Source: Salvia splendens (lineage: Eukaryota > Streptophyta > Magnoliopsida > Lamiales > Lamiaceae). Taken from it: a stretch of DNA of 64,000 nt. The notes under the pieces were generated by a model that saw only the letters and a program-made list of their open reading frames with translations, did not search any database and was not told where the DNA came from. This document shows, in pieces, positions 47,641 to 59,370 of this stretch. Numbering within the stretch: the stretch's first letter is position 1; every line of letters starts with the position of its first letter. Position numbers and translations under genes: made by a program. The DNA is taken from positions 34,413,262 through 34,477,261 of the forward strand of contig NC_056034.1 of the NCBI RefSeq assembly GCF_004379255.2. Reading direction: 5' to 3'.

Positions 47641-47672
47641 TAACCGGCGGTTTTCGGTGAGAAACCGCCGGC

Positions 47673-49909
47673 TTGGCAGCTGGTAGGGGAGGTCGTTCCC
47701 AACAAGATGAGGAGTTCGACGTTACTATATCGTCGGACTCGGACAACAACGAGGATAGATCGCATTCTCGTATTCCTTCTAGCACCGGTGGAAATGAGGA
47801 GATGCCTCCCCCTCCACCCGCTAACCCGGCAAAAGCTGTGAAATCGGACATTTTTGTCAAACACTACAAGAAGGTCCCGGTGGTGATTCCAAGTCCTCAC
47901 GATCCGAACTCTCAAGAAGAGACTTTGGAGTTTCATGTTTACTGCAACTATTGCGATAAAGTGTACAAATGGTCCCCCGGTGGTGGATATGGCACCCTCC
48001 GTCGCCATTTGGTGCAAAGCATCCGGTAGAATGCGGCACTACCTCTACCCAAAGCCAACTAAACTTCCAACCCGCCGGCTCGGGTTCGTCAGGTACCCCT
48101 CTATTTAAATATGAGAAAAAGAATTTTGATGATACAATGACTAGATGAGCGGCTATGAAGCATTTGCCCTTTAATGTTTTTGATGACAAAAGTTTTGAGG
48201 TTACTATGTAAAGTGGTTTGAATGTAGCAATTAAAAGAATAGGTAGAATGACCGTGCAACGATCTACCGTTCGGCAATGCTTGGAGAAAAAGGTAGAATT
48301 ATCACGTTATTTAGTTAACTTGGGCCACAGGGTGAACATTTGCTCAGATGTTTGGACGGATTGTTTTAACCGTCATTCATACATGGGTATTACGGTTCAC
48401 TTTGTGGACAATTGTTGGACTTTGAACAAGCGTTTAATTGGTTTTAGAGAATTTGAAACTCCACACACTGCACCCGAAATTGCTTCTTTGATTATACAAG
48501 TGTTGAATGAGTTTCAGTTATGCAACAAGATATTTTCTATTGGTTTTGATAATGCAACTGCCAACACCGCAAGTATCGCCGATTTGATTGCGGCTTGTAC
48601 ACCGGTAATTGGAGGTAAGTATTTTCATCAAAGATGCATTTGCCATATTTTAAATTTATGTGTACAGGATGCGCTTGAATTATGGCAAAAGCATGTTTCT
48701 CCTATTAGAAATGCAGTTAGATTAATCCATCAAAAGCCACCTATTGGCAAAGCATGGTAGAAATATTGCCATCAAAAGAATGTCAGGTACACGAATTTTA
48801 CTATGAATGTGTCTCATAGATGGAATTCGACATATGATTGTCTGAATTCTACTTTGACACATAAAGATGCTTTATGTGATTTTTATAGAACTAATCCCTA
48901 CCGTGATTTATATCTTTCGCATAGTTGTTGGGATAACAGTTTGGCTTTATTTAAATTGTTCAAATATTTTAAAAATGCTACTGTTGAATTGTCGGGTGTT
49001 TATTATTGCACTGTTGTTCGTGTTTTGGAGCATTGCATGTACATATCCCTTGGTTTTAAAACTGCAATGAAAAATGCTTCCTCTTCTCCCGAGTTAATGT
49101 GCGTTTTGTATTATATGATTGAAAAATGGCTCAAGTATTTCAGTGAGATTCCTAACGTGTTTTTGATTGCAAATGTATTGGATCCAAAATGGAAATTAGA
49201 AGGTACCTCTAGAATTTTATATTTTTATTATAACAATTTGAGTTCAATTGATCTTGGTCCCCTTCAAGCAATCCAATCCGATACCAGTGACGAATTTGGA
49301 GTCGACCTCTCAGAAACCTTTCAAATAAACCTCCCGGACCGGTCAGTTGTGCAACAAAACCTCGAGTTTAACTTGCTCTCTCTCTACACCGAATATGAAA
49401 CCAAGTATAACGCCACTCACCAAGTCAGAAGACCCCCTCCTCCACAACATAACTATGGCTTTGCATTTCAAGCCGATTATGATGACCCCGACGCGCAATC
49501 CCAACTAGCCGACCTATACAACTACAGCACCGGCGGAAGGTCCTCAGGTATGGTCAATGAATTAGATTTATATTTTGATTCACTCTTTTCCTTTGGTGAT
49601 GAAGGTCCTACTCCTCCCGCCCAAATCGACGTCCTCGATTGGTAGGGAACCCACGAGAAAGATTTTCCCATCCTTGCTTCAATGGCCAAGGAGATTTTTT
49701 CTGTTCCGGCTTCCACCGTAGCCGTCGAGTCCGCTTTTAGTGTTGGCTCGCGCGTGTTGGATGAATCAAGAAGTAAGCTCTCGACGAAAAATATGGAAGC
49801 CGTGATGTTACTTGATGATTGGGCCAAAGTTGACGTCCGAGAACAAGAAAATGATTGGGATGATCGTCAAGAGGGATCACAAGATGAATTCACCGGGGAT
49901 GAAGCTTAG
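47673..49909 (+). pseudogene. Ac-like hAT transposase (RICESLEEPER type), broken
   Basis: ATG at 47673 starts an acidic N-terminus followed by a BED-type zinc finger (YCNYCDKVYKW...LRRHL). Later parts match plant hAT/RICESLEEPER transposases: VNICSDVWTDCFNRHSYMGI (first catalytic Asp), IFSIGFDNATANTASI (second Asp), CICHILNLCVQDAL, VSHRWNSTYDCL, IANVLDPKWKL, and the hATC dimerisation domain SVPASTVAVESAFSVGSRVL with LLDDW. Lesions: a one-base frame change near 48017, TGA near 48145, TAA near 48208, TAG at 48758-48760 and TAG at 49643-49645. The element is therefore non-autonomous now, although ends and TSD are well preserved. Confidence 0.93.
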
Positions 49910-50589
49910 GCCAACCGTCAACCGCCGCCGGCCAAGCCAAATAGGTAAGTAAGGTAAGAGAACTACGTGGACTTTGATTCCCTAATGCAAATGAGCAATT
50001 GGGATACATAGGCACCTCAACTTAAATTTTAAATTTAAGTTGAGCTCAAGTCCTTTTTCTTTTATTTCTTTTTTTTCCCATTAATTCCTACTTTAAAAAT
50101 ATGCAAATACAATTACATAATTGTATTTGTATATACTCTAGTCGATGAAGTATATTTCTCTATACGGCTAAATGAGGGAAACTTTTGACAATTCTACTAT
50201 AATTGTTGATTGTTAGACGAAACTCAACATTTAAAGTTGAATTGCTAAAGGTGTCCTTTATTTAGTTATGTAGAAAGATCTTCTTGGCCGGTTAAGAGTA
50301 TATATATAATACACTTATACGTTTAAGAACTTCAACGTCGTTCTTGTCATTTGTAATTTGTTGTTGACTAGTAGTCTCATTTGTATTTAAATTTTGTTTA
50401 AGACTTCAAGACCGGCATATGTTTTCGATTTGTAATTGTTGTAACTTGTAAACATACAATTTCAATAAAATTGCAACTTTAGTCTAATTTTTTTCAATTT
50501 TATTTACTCACATTTCATACATAAACAACTTTGAAAGTGTAATGTAATTTGATTAAAAATTGAATAGTTGAAAAATGCAAAAAAAAAGT

Positions 50590-50785
50590 CGACGAACCGG
50601 CCCGGAACCGGCGGTTCAAGCCAAAAACAGGCGGTTTTGAACCGCAGCGTAAACCGCCGGTTTTTTCAACCTGAACCGGAACCGCCGGGAGCTAGGCGGG
50701 CCGGTTCAGGTTCAAGCATTTCCTAAACCTTGAACCCCCGGTTCATGAACCGGAACCGGCGGTTCGTGATCCTTGTGCATGCCTA
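50590..50785. repeat. Right subterminal GAACCGGCGG repeat cluster
   Basis: Several AACCGGCGGTTC-type repeats in both orientations, mirroring the left end of the hAT element. Confidence 0.8.
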
Positions 50786-51618
50786 AGTCCAAGTCCAACA
50801 AACACGCTAGATTCTTTGCTACAACTAGTGTTACAGATTTTCTTTCTATTCTAAACAAATCAAATAAGCCATTCATGCATGGTTAGATTATCTTATTACC
50901 ACAATTTTTTATGTTAGGGTAGGTTGCGACCTCTACAAATGTTGTTACTATTGTATAAAGCAATCAAAGATATAATCTTATCATATAGCGTGTATTGTAG
51001 TCCCCAAATGTCAATTCATTCTAAAATTTGTAGATTGTACTAAATAAGTTACTAAATTTAGAGGGTTAAGTTATAAGTTACTAAATTTGTCTTTCCTCCT
51101 TGTTATAGAAGTTGATTTGTAATTTCCTCCTTCATATATATGATATAAATATATTAAGTTAATTTTAAAAAAAAAAGTTATAAGTTTTTAACTTGATAAA
51201 ATCCAATTTGATTAACTCGTGTCCTATAATATATCACTATTCCTGAATAATAAATAAATAAATAAAATTCAGATTTTGAGGTAAGAACTAAATAACTAGA
51301 AGAACATATAGAGTTATATACTCTTAAATTCTAGAATACTAATGTTTAACTATTTATAGACAAGCAAACAAAAACGATGTTAATAATGCACGACATAAAT
51401 AAACAAGTATATAAAACTAGTCGGATTAATCTATAAGTCTTCTTCTACTACTTGCCTTGAACTTTCTTAGATCTTTTGATGATTGATTGATTACGAGATA
51501 TTGAATTATTAACACCATCTTCAAATTAGACAACCGTTGACATAAGATAATAAGATCGCTTCGAACCATAGTCTGATTCATAAGAGTTGACCCATCTCAG
51601 CGGACCGCCGACTTACCT

Positions 51619-51728
51619 TGAATAGGATCGTGAAGAAATAAGTATGTGGGTATACTGAATAGGATCGTGAAGAAATAAGTATGTGGGTATACTGAATAGG
51701 ATCATGAAGAAATAAGTATGTGGGTATT
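51619..51728. repeat. 37-bp tandem repeat, three copies
   Basis: The unit starts TGAATAGGATCGTGAAGAAA. Copies at 51619-51655 and 51656-51692 are identical; the third (from 51693) has a C>T-type change and a divergent end. Confidence 0.93.
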
Positions 51729-52458
51729 TTGTAACCGAATAATTATGACATCTTAGGTAGCGATAACTGACATACGAGAAGATAATATTGTTATTCTATG
51801 GAATCACGTCTCAGTGCGTCGAAGATTATTATCCCCAAGAGATATTCTGAGCAATTATTGTACGGAAACTCATCCTGTTGAAGTATATCCCAGTACAATA
51901 AATAATGATTTCCGAGGTCTAATAGTCTTTGGAGAAAGAAAAATTAAGCCCAGCTAGCAGCAAGTTTGATTAATTAATGGACATACAATATCTAAATACA
52001 TGAAAGGAATGATATTGACAAGGAGCCCTAATTTTGTAATATGGATTTAGAAGACAGGTCAATATTGATGGCGATAGTGTTGGAGTTTGTTTACTAAAAG
52101 TTGTTTCTAGTGTACATGTGCTAGTACAGTACTCAAACGTATTTATACGAGAAATCCTAGATCCACTTATAACCCTATTTTGAGATTAATAGCATTAATA
52201 TAAGGTTTATTTAATTATATTTCATGCATTAAATAAAAAAGTCAAAAACTTTTGCATTGTAGGTCGAGTAGTGGAACAGGTCTCCGCACTAGGTGATTTA
52301 GCCAGTTCCTTGCAGAAGAAAATATTAATAAAGACACGAGACTTCTAATGAGGGACAGAGGAAGTATATATGTAAATTTTAATAAAAAAAAATTCACACA
52401 AAAAGTAAATGCAATGTAAAATTAAATATATAAAAAACTTGTATAGAGTTAGATAATA

Positions 52459-52590
52459 CTCCGTCCCTAAAAAATAGACCAGTTTTAACATTTTGGCAGT
52501 CTCCCAATATTAGACAAAGTCTAAATATGAAAAGTTTTTCAACAAATAATAATCCTACACATTTGTCATTTTTTTTGGGGACGGAGGGAG
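52459..52590. mobile_element. Short Stowaway MITE, 132 bp
   Basis: Ends CTCCGTCCCTAAAAAATAGA and GGGGACGGAGGGAG, flanked by TA. Confidence 0.8.
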
Positions 52591-53329
52591 TATATAATGT
52601 AAATTTTTATAAAAAATATATTCACATAAAAGTTAAAGCCAATGTCAAATTCAAATTTTGGCTAGTTTTTTACCTATCAAACAACAAATTTAAAATTAAA
52701 TAAAATTTTATATCATATACGGAACTTTACTAAACTAAGAATGTAAAATTCTTGTAACATCAAATTAATCACAAAAAATAATATTGCAATTCCAACACAA
52801 AATAGGCCAAAGAAACCCTACTAGTAATTGTTTTATTACGGCAAGCGTGAAGAATGAAGATATTGACGATGATTGATGTAATTGGATCTAGAATCAATGG
52901 GCTTCAATTTTGGACTCAATTAGAACAAACTAGAGTTCAGTACAAAATGAGTGGATTACCTGATAGACGTAAACCAAGACCAATCAAACAAGTACTACAA
53001 TGATTGAGGCCTAGACTAAAATCGCCTGCCTCATCTAACTTAAATTTGTAATTTACGCCCAATATTATATATTTGTACAGTGTGCTACTTACATTAGTAA
53101 TTCATAATCCAATGATCTTGTTTACCTCCAAACATTTACTCTCCCCCCTTTAAAAAAAGTTAGCATTTTGTTACTTCCACGATTTAAAGTCTCATTTACT
53201 TTTTTTCTCATTTTAGATAGGTGGACTATATCACTTAACTAAAACATTACACTTGCGTTCTGTTATAAAATTAATATATAAAAGTAGGGCCGTGATACAA
53301 GTATATACCCACCAGTCATTGTGTTAGAC

Positions 53330-53865
53330 CCATCGGTGATGGCCGACCCTTTGCCGGAGGAGCAGGAGACAGATGTTGAAGAAGGACCGCGCGTGTTCGA
53401 GACAATTGAGCATGATGAAACTGCGCCTGAAGCACTGAGGGCCGCTGCGCGCCCGCGATGGCAGACACGAGCACCGGACAGATAATGGCAATTATGTGTC
53501 GTATTAGTCCAATTTATATAATTAAGTAATTACCTAAGTTTGCTAATTATTTTAATTATTGTTGATCCGGATGTTATATTAAACTATCTAGTCAAGCCCA
53601 ATAAGCTTCTTTCTGGGTTTTCTTGGTGATTATTTCTCGAATAAGAGAGTCGAATCATCTAAGGTCCTTAGAATATAAATAGGGGTTGTGTTATTATTTT
53701 TTCCTCAAGAAATAACATAATTTACCTACTTTATGTCATCTTTATTTTATTTGCAACCCTAATTTTTTGGATTGATCGACGGGGAGAGCCCACGACGTCC
53801 GAGTTCTATCGTTGTTGCTACGTTCGTTGCCGCCGGCGTACGTTAAGGGAACTATACCCTTAACA
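53330..53865 (+). mobile_element. LTR-retrotransposon fragment: pol C-terminus plus putative 3' LTR
   Basis: From about 53338 one frame encodes a stretch rich in Glu, Pro and Arg (including ADPLPEEQETDVEEGPRVFE and ending RWQTRAPDR) like the tail of a retroelement polyprotein. It is followed by a putative LTR from about 53512 (TGTCGTATTAG) to 53865 (CCCTTAACA) with AATATAAATAGGGG near 53671. No 5' part or duplication can be seen. Confidence 0.5.
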
Positions 53866-53933
53866 GGCCCACAATCCACTTTTCATCAACTCATTTCTTC
53901 ATTTTTCTTCTCAAAGCCTAACAATATCAAATA

Positions 53934-54877
53934 CTCCCTCCGTCTCCTATTAATTGTCACTCTTTTCCATTTCGGTCTGTCCCTCAATAATTGTCACACT
54001 TCATTTTTACCATAAATGGTAAGTAGGTCCTACATTCAACTAACTCACTTCACTTACATTTTATTATAAAATCAATATAAAAAAGTGGGTCTCACATTCC
54101 ACTAATTTTTTCAACCAACTTTTTTTACATTTCTTAAGAGCATGAATAACGCGACGAGCCGGGCCGCAAATCGCGAGTCCCGGTCCGTCCTGCGCGTTGG
54201 AGGAGGAGGCGTCACGGCCCAGGCCGGTCCCGGGGCCGCGTTCCCGGCCTGGTGACCGTCCCGCTGCCCGGCCTGGGCGCGCGTTGGAGCTTCCGGGGCG
54301 AAGAGCCGGGCCGCTACTGTTCATTAATTTTTAATTTTTTTTTTTGCATTATTAAGTAGAAGAAGAAGGGGGGAGAGGGGGAAGAAGGAGGAAGAGGAGG
54401 AAGAAAGAGATGGAGAGCGGCGATGTTTTTTTCATCAATTTTAATTTTTTTTATTTTTTTTGCATTTTTAAGAAGAAGAAGAAGAAGGGGGAGAGGGGGA
54501 AGGAAGAGGAAGAAGAAGGAGATGGAGAGGGGGAACGTGTTTTGCAGAATTTTAATATATTTTTAATTTTTTTTGCATTTTTTTAATACTCTAATTTTTT
54601 TGTATATTTTTTAGTTTATAATTTATTATTTTTTTATTAAAAATAAATTGTTATAATTGCTCAACGTATTCTATTTTACGAGGAAAATAAGTTGGATTTG
54701 TGAATAGTGTCATTTATTAGTTGCGGCCTGCAGGGTTAGAGCAGTTGGGGCCTGGGCCGCAACTGTAGGGGAATGATGATGTGGAGGGGACTTGGGGCCG
54801 GAAATGGGGACGGGGTTATTCATGCTCTAAAACCTGTGCCCGGTTAAAGATTGACAATTAATCGGGGATGAAGGGAG
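53934..54877. mobile_element. Stowaway-type MITE split by a Tourist-like element
   Basis: The left part begins CTCCCTCCGTCTCCTATTAA and includes GGTAAGTAGGTCCTACATTC. The right part ends TCGGGGATGAAGGGAG. TA lies at both edges (53932-53933, 54878-54879). Removing 54138-54827 plus one TAA restores a typical Stowaway of about 250 bp. Confidence 0.85.
54138..54827. mobile_element. Tourist/Harbinger-like element, 690 bp, TSD TAA
   Basis: TIRs GAGCATGAATAACGCGACG and (inward from right) GAGCATGAATAACCCCGTC, flanked by TAA (54135-54137, 54828-54830). The left 170 bp is very GC-rich. Two purine-rich GAAGAAGAAGGGGGGAGAGG-type blocks at about 54358-54420 and 54470-54540 show an internal duplication. 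Non-coding. Confidence 0.88.
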
Positions 54878-55056
54878 TAACTCGTATCGATTCAAAAATT
54901 GGACTATAAATAGCGGACGCTGGGAGTAAAATGTTGCGTGCTCAAAATTAAGATATTACTACTAATATATACGCGTTGAGTTGCGTAGCTGATTAAATGA
55001 AATGAGTCACGAACCAAAATCAATCAAGTAAAAAGACATTAACAATCAAATGAGTC

Positions 55057-56648
55057 TCATCGCCTCTCCCCGTAACGCCGGAAGGGAGCCTCCATCTTCT
55101 GCGCCTCCAACGCCCCGAAAACGCCGTAGACGCTGCTCTCATCCTCATATCCATTCCTCCCATCACCATCATCATCATCATCATCATCATCCTGATCACG
55201 AGCCATCAAATCCTCAGAATACTTAACGCTCTTGATCCGCGCAGCCACCGGCGCCGCGGTATTCAGCAGAAGCACCACCTCCTTCATCGTCGGCCGCTTC
55301 TCCGGCTCACTCTGCACGCACAGCGCCGCCACATTAATGGCCTGAACGAGCTGGCTCTCGTCGAAATTCCCACGTAGCTTCGGGTCCGCAAGATCCTTAA
55401 ACCGGCCTTTACTTATGTGCGGCTCGGCCCACTCAGTGATGGTCCGCTTGACGCCGCCCGGAAGCTTCTGGATGGGCTTCCTCCCGGTCACGATCTCGAG
55501 TAGAAGGATTCCGAAACTGTACACATCGCAGCTCTCCGACACTTTCCCCCACATTGCGTACTCTGGCGCCAGGTACCCCAGCGTCCCCTTCACCCGCGTC
55601 GTCATGTGGCTCACTCCCTCCGGTATCAGCTTCGCGAACCCAAAATCAGCCACCAGCGGGTCGAAGTTCGAATCCAGCAGCACATTGCTCGCCTTTATGT
55701 CTCTGTGGATTATGTGCGGCGTCACTTCATGGTGCAGGTACCTGTTACCCGCAGTCATATTTTTCCATTTTAGTCAGTATTTTCTAATTTTGAAAATCTT
55801 TTCACTACATATTATAGTACTAATAAAGTGGTCGGTCATTTACTCATTAATTATACTCCCTCGGTCATATTTTGACCACATATTAGATCTTTTCAATTAC
55901 TTTTCTATTGAATTGAAATAAATGAGAGAGAATGGATGGAGAGTAATACAATATGCCCTCGGCCGATCCCATTGCGACTTTCATTCTCTTTTTCCAATCA
56001 AGCTGGACTTCGCCGGCGAACTGGCCGTGCAAATGAGAGAGCAAGCTAAGATTGGGCATGTAGTCGTAGACGATGAGGCGCTGGTCGTTTCCCGCGCAAT
56101 ACCCTCTGAGCCCTAGCAGATTCTTGTGCCTCACTCTTCCCAGCACCTCCACCTCCACCGCGAACTCCATCTCCGCCTTTGAATTCATCGACTTCAACTT
56201 CTTCACCGCAATCTACACTTACAAATGTCACTATCCGTCTCCCCAATAATTTAGTGCTTGTTTGGTAAGGAAGATAAACTCATTTATATTTGGAATTCCA
56301 CGAGCAAAAAAGTGCTCATAGAATTCCAAATATAGATGACTTATCTTCCCTAAATTCAACTTAATGCAAGTACCTGAAGGCCGTCGGAGGTTCTGCCCCA
56401 ATAAACACTCCCGAACCCGCCTTCGCCAAGCTTGTAGTCGTCGCTGAAGCCATTGGTGGCCGTATGCAGCTCCTTGTAGGTGAAAATTCTCCATTGATTG
56501 ACGTTCTCGCCTCCTCCTCCCAACGTTAAACTACATGAAAAAAATAAAACATGAATTATTTCCGGTTATTAAAATTATGGTAAGTGATTAAGAATGCCTA
56601 CCCTTCTTCAACTTTATCATTACCGCAACAACTGACGGATGATCCCAT
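55057..56648 (-). CDS. PTI1-like receptor-like cytoplasmic kinase (At3g15890-like)
   Basis: A membrane-attached serine/threonine kinase without an ectodomain, probably signalling downstream of receptor kinases. Exons (minus): 56648-56602, 56530-56374, 56212-55950, 55741-55057. Introns are GT-AG and the product is 383 aa. The N-terminus MGSSVSCCG fits N-myristoylation at Gly2 with palmitoylation at Cys7/8. Kinase features: Gly loop LGEGGFGSVYWG (50-61), Lys72 in IAVKK, HRD at 168-170 (RD-type), DFG at 188-190, and LGYLAPEYAM. The C-terminal tail holds an Asp-rich tract (eight Asp in a row, encoded by an ATC/GAT repeat) not usual in the family. Naming follows remembered similarity to Arabidopsis At3g15890, whose N-terminus also begins MGSS..CCGKDKVEEG; its HRD is altered while this one is canonical. 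Substrate unknown. It looks intact. Confidence 0.93.
56267..56351. repeat. Near-perfect hairpin in intron 2 of the kinase gene
   Basis: AAGGAAGATAAACTCATTTA on the left pairs with a GATGACTTATCTTCCCT segment on the right, and TTTGGAATTCCACGAGCA pairs with TGCTCATAGAATTCCAAA. The loop is only a few bases. It is probably a tiny MITE (foldback element); a small-RNA precursor is possible. Confidence 0.8.
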
Positions 56649-57951
56649 GGCTTGATGAGAGACACACTTAATTTCTTTTTTTTTTTTTTGGATTGGAGAA
56701 TCAATCTATGAAGATGTTTTTAAAGAATTTTAGTTGGAAAAAGTGTCTTTGTCAATTGTGGCACTGCCGTCCTAGCCGGCTGCCCCTGTGTTAGATTAAT
56801 TGATTATATTTAATAGTGTTTTAGTTTTGTATCAAACTCACTCTAATTATTGACACAGTCTAAGTTGTCAATATTTTCTCTTTTTATTTCATGTTAAGCC
56901 AAAACTGCTGGACTGCAATATTATGTTATACTAATACTTATTGCATATATTTACCAAAGACTAACCTAACAACTAATCTTAATGATCTTTTGCAGTAATG
57001 TATTGTGCAACATGTATTGATGTGCTAATCTTGATGCGCATAATTCCTTCACGATATTGTTTGTGTTGGGCCACAAATCGTTGAGAGTGGTGGAGGTGAG
57101 ATTAAATCCTAATTAAACTATCATAAAAATAAATAACAAAGATAAGATTAAAAGAATATATGAATTCTTAATTAGTTCACTTTATGTATAAAATAAAAAT
57201 ATATATTTCTATAAAAAATATACTCACAACTGGATGGAATTATAAAATACTCCGTCACAAGCCTGTTTGCTATATGTTGTCAACTCCATGGAACTAATAA
57301 TACGCGAATTGAATTGCCATAACTACGCCATTTGGCTTCATGTACGATTTGGACCGTATATATATTTGCTGGAAACCATATAATTGACGAGTAATTTCGG
57401 AATAATAAGTCAACATATTAAAAGAAATTAAGACTAGATTTTCTATATTTCTTTTGGGGGAGAAGACAACTGAAAGCTGAAATCTGAATCCGATTATTCA
57501 CGTAGCTAAAAGAAAGGAAAAGAGCAAGATTTCTCGCAGAAGAAGAAAGAAAAAATATGAAGAAAACGGTAAGATGATTTTATAAGAGGCGTCTCTCTTG
57601 GTACGACATCAAAAGAATATAAAAAATAAAATCAAAAAACGAGTTTATATGTCTCAGTTTTACATTTTACTTCATCTTATTAATTATTTCAATTTATTTT
57701 TACCATTTTGGTAATAGACACCGCATTCCACAAATTTATTTTCAGTCACATTTTTTTTACAAAACTAAGTCCTCATTCCACTAACTTTATCAATCCACTT
57801 TCTATTACAATTTTTAAAAATCCGTGTTGAATCAAAATGAGACACATATTAGGAGATGGAGGAAGTATTAAATTAATTGCATAATATTCCCTCCGTTCTA
57901 TGTTAATAGAGACATATCTTTTTTGCACAGAGTTTAAGAATAGTGTGTTAA
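56649..57951. other. Kinase upstream region and intergenic, no gene seen
   Basis: The kinase promoter should lie immediately after 56648 on the minus strand. The leader holds an A-run on that strand (56672-56690 as T). Degenerate Stowaway sequence occurs at about 57645-57870 (ending GAGATGGAGGAAG), and a second, truncated one starts at 57889 (TTCCCTCCGTTCTATGTTAA). Confidence 0.5.
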
Positions 57952-58134
57952 GGTGGTGTTCGGTTACCTAGATAAAATAATAGCAAGATACAATTTAGGA
58001 TAGAATTGTGAGGGTAGCTATGACTAATTATCTCTTGATTATTCATCTAGGATTGAGTTGTCGTATTGAATCTCATTAACTAAACACACTACATATTTAA
58101 TCCCGGGATACAATCTTGCAAACCAAACACCCCC
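57952..58134. mobile_element. Tourist-like MITE, TSD TAA
   Basis: Ends GGTGGTGTTCGGTTACC and (inward from right) GGGGGTGTTTGGTTTGCAAG, with exact TAA on both sides (57949-57951, 58135-58137). Inverted relative to copies at 16131-16333 and 18347-18547. Confidence 0.85.
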
Positions 58135-58138
58135 TAAG

Positions 58139-58550
58139 TGGACGTACACATTCACAAACCGAACTGGACCGGCGGTTAACCGCCGGTTCATAAACCGAAA
58201 TCGGAACTGGCGAGGCGGTTCCGAACCGCCGGACGGTCGGTTTCACGGTTAACCGACCTGAAAACCGTCGGTTTCACGGTTAACCGCTGGGTTTTGCCGG
58301 TTCCGGCAAAAAAAACCCGCCGGTTCCGTTCAAAAACTGCCTGAAAAAGCGGCCAACGGCTGACGCCTCGGATACCTCGCCGGAACCGTGAAACCGCCGG
58401 TTAACCGGCGGTTCGGTGACGGTTTCGGTTCGTAAAATCTTGAACCGGAACCGGCCCGCGGTTCCAAATACGACGGTTCCGGTTCGTAAAAATTGTCACG
58501 GTTCCAGTTCGGCGGTTAACCGCCGGAACCAGAAACCGTGGGCACCTCTA
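58139..58550. mobile_element. hAT-type MITE with CCGGCGGTT repeats
   Basis: ACAAACCGAACTGGACCGGC near the left and, inward from the right end, TAGAGGTGCCCACGGTTTCT. The interior is dominated by AACCGGCGGTT and its complement, resembling the subterminal regions of the hAT element at 47379-50785. The left boundary and TSD are unclear. Confidence 0.65.
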
Positions 58551-58586
58551 GTTCAATCTCTCACACATATTTGTAAATCAATAATA

Positions 58587-59368
58587 CTACTCATCCATCC
58601 GTCATTTATAGTCTCATTTTGATTCAACACGGGTTTTAAGAAAATAGTATTTGACTTTGTAAAGAAAAATAGGAAAATGAGTTAGTGGAATGTAGGCTTC
58701 ATTTTTAAATATTTGGTTTATAATAGAACGTGAGTGTAATGAGTTAGTCGAATGGTGGGTAGGGCTGGGAAAAAATACCGAAATGCCGAAATACCGGCCT
58801 TATCGTACCGAAAAAATACCAATTTTTTGGTATACCGTGCTTTTTGGTACGGTATGATACCTTACTGAAATATTTCGGTAAGGTAAAGGTATGAATTTTT
58901 ATATACCGCGGTATACCGCGGCATACCGAAATTTAAGGTATATACCGTAAAATATGAATATAATAATATATAAAGTATTTTATATATTTTTAAATTATAA
59001 AATTTATTGTGAAATATAATATAATATGAATAAAATATACTAGTATTTAATACCCCATATATTATTTAAATTAATATAAAATATAAATAGTATTCTAAAA
59101 ACTCAAATATTTAATTTTCATTGATATTGATATTGAAAGTAAGGTATACCGCAAAAGTATGGTATACCGAAAATGAGGTAAGATAAAGGTATGATTTTTT
59201 TGCATACCGAATTTACGGTAAGGTATACGGTATGCTGGTTTCGGTAAAGTATACCGTACCTACCCACCCTAATGGTGGTTCCATTTACTTAAAAAAAAAC
59301 AAATGAGATTTTAAATCAAGAACATCCCAAAATGACAAAATGAGACTTTAAATCGCGGGTAGAGAGAG
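58587..59368. mobile_element. Stowaway-type MITE split by a hAT-type MITE
   Basis: The left part starts CTACTCATCCATCCGTCATT with a TTATAGTCTCATTTTGATTC core. The right part ends AAAATGAGACTTTAAATCGC...GAGAGAG before TA. The two parts are complementary at their ends and separated by 58760-59271. Confidence 0.75.
58760..59271. mobile_element. hAT-type MITE rich in GGTATACCG
   Basis: Ends TAGGGCTGGGAAAAAATACC and (inward from right) TAGGGTGGGTAGGTACGGTA. The 8-bp flanks are ATGGTGGG (58752-58759) and ATGGTGGT (59272-59279), one mismatch. Interior: repeated ATACCGAAA/GGTATACCG palindromes on both sides of an AT-rich core. Confidence 0.85.
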
Positions 59369-59370
59369 TA

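Larger units (their letters stand above)
47379..50785 (+). mobile_element. hAT (Ac-like) element, 3.4 kb, TSD AGTCCAAG
   Basis: An exact 8-bp duplication AGTCCAAG flanks the element (47371-47378, 50786-50793). Ends are TAAACGTGCACAAACCG and (inward from right) TAGGCATGCACAAGGATC. Both subterminal regions are packed with GAACCGGCGGTT/AACCGCCGGTTC palindromic repeats. The interior encodes an Ac-like transposase relic (47673-49909). Confidence 0.95.
50794..53329. other. Intergenic, no gene seen
   Basis: AT-rich. Contains a 37-bp triplicated repeat (51619-51728) and one short Stowaway MITE (52459-52590). Confidence 0.5.
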
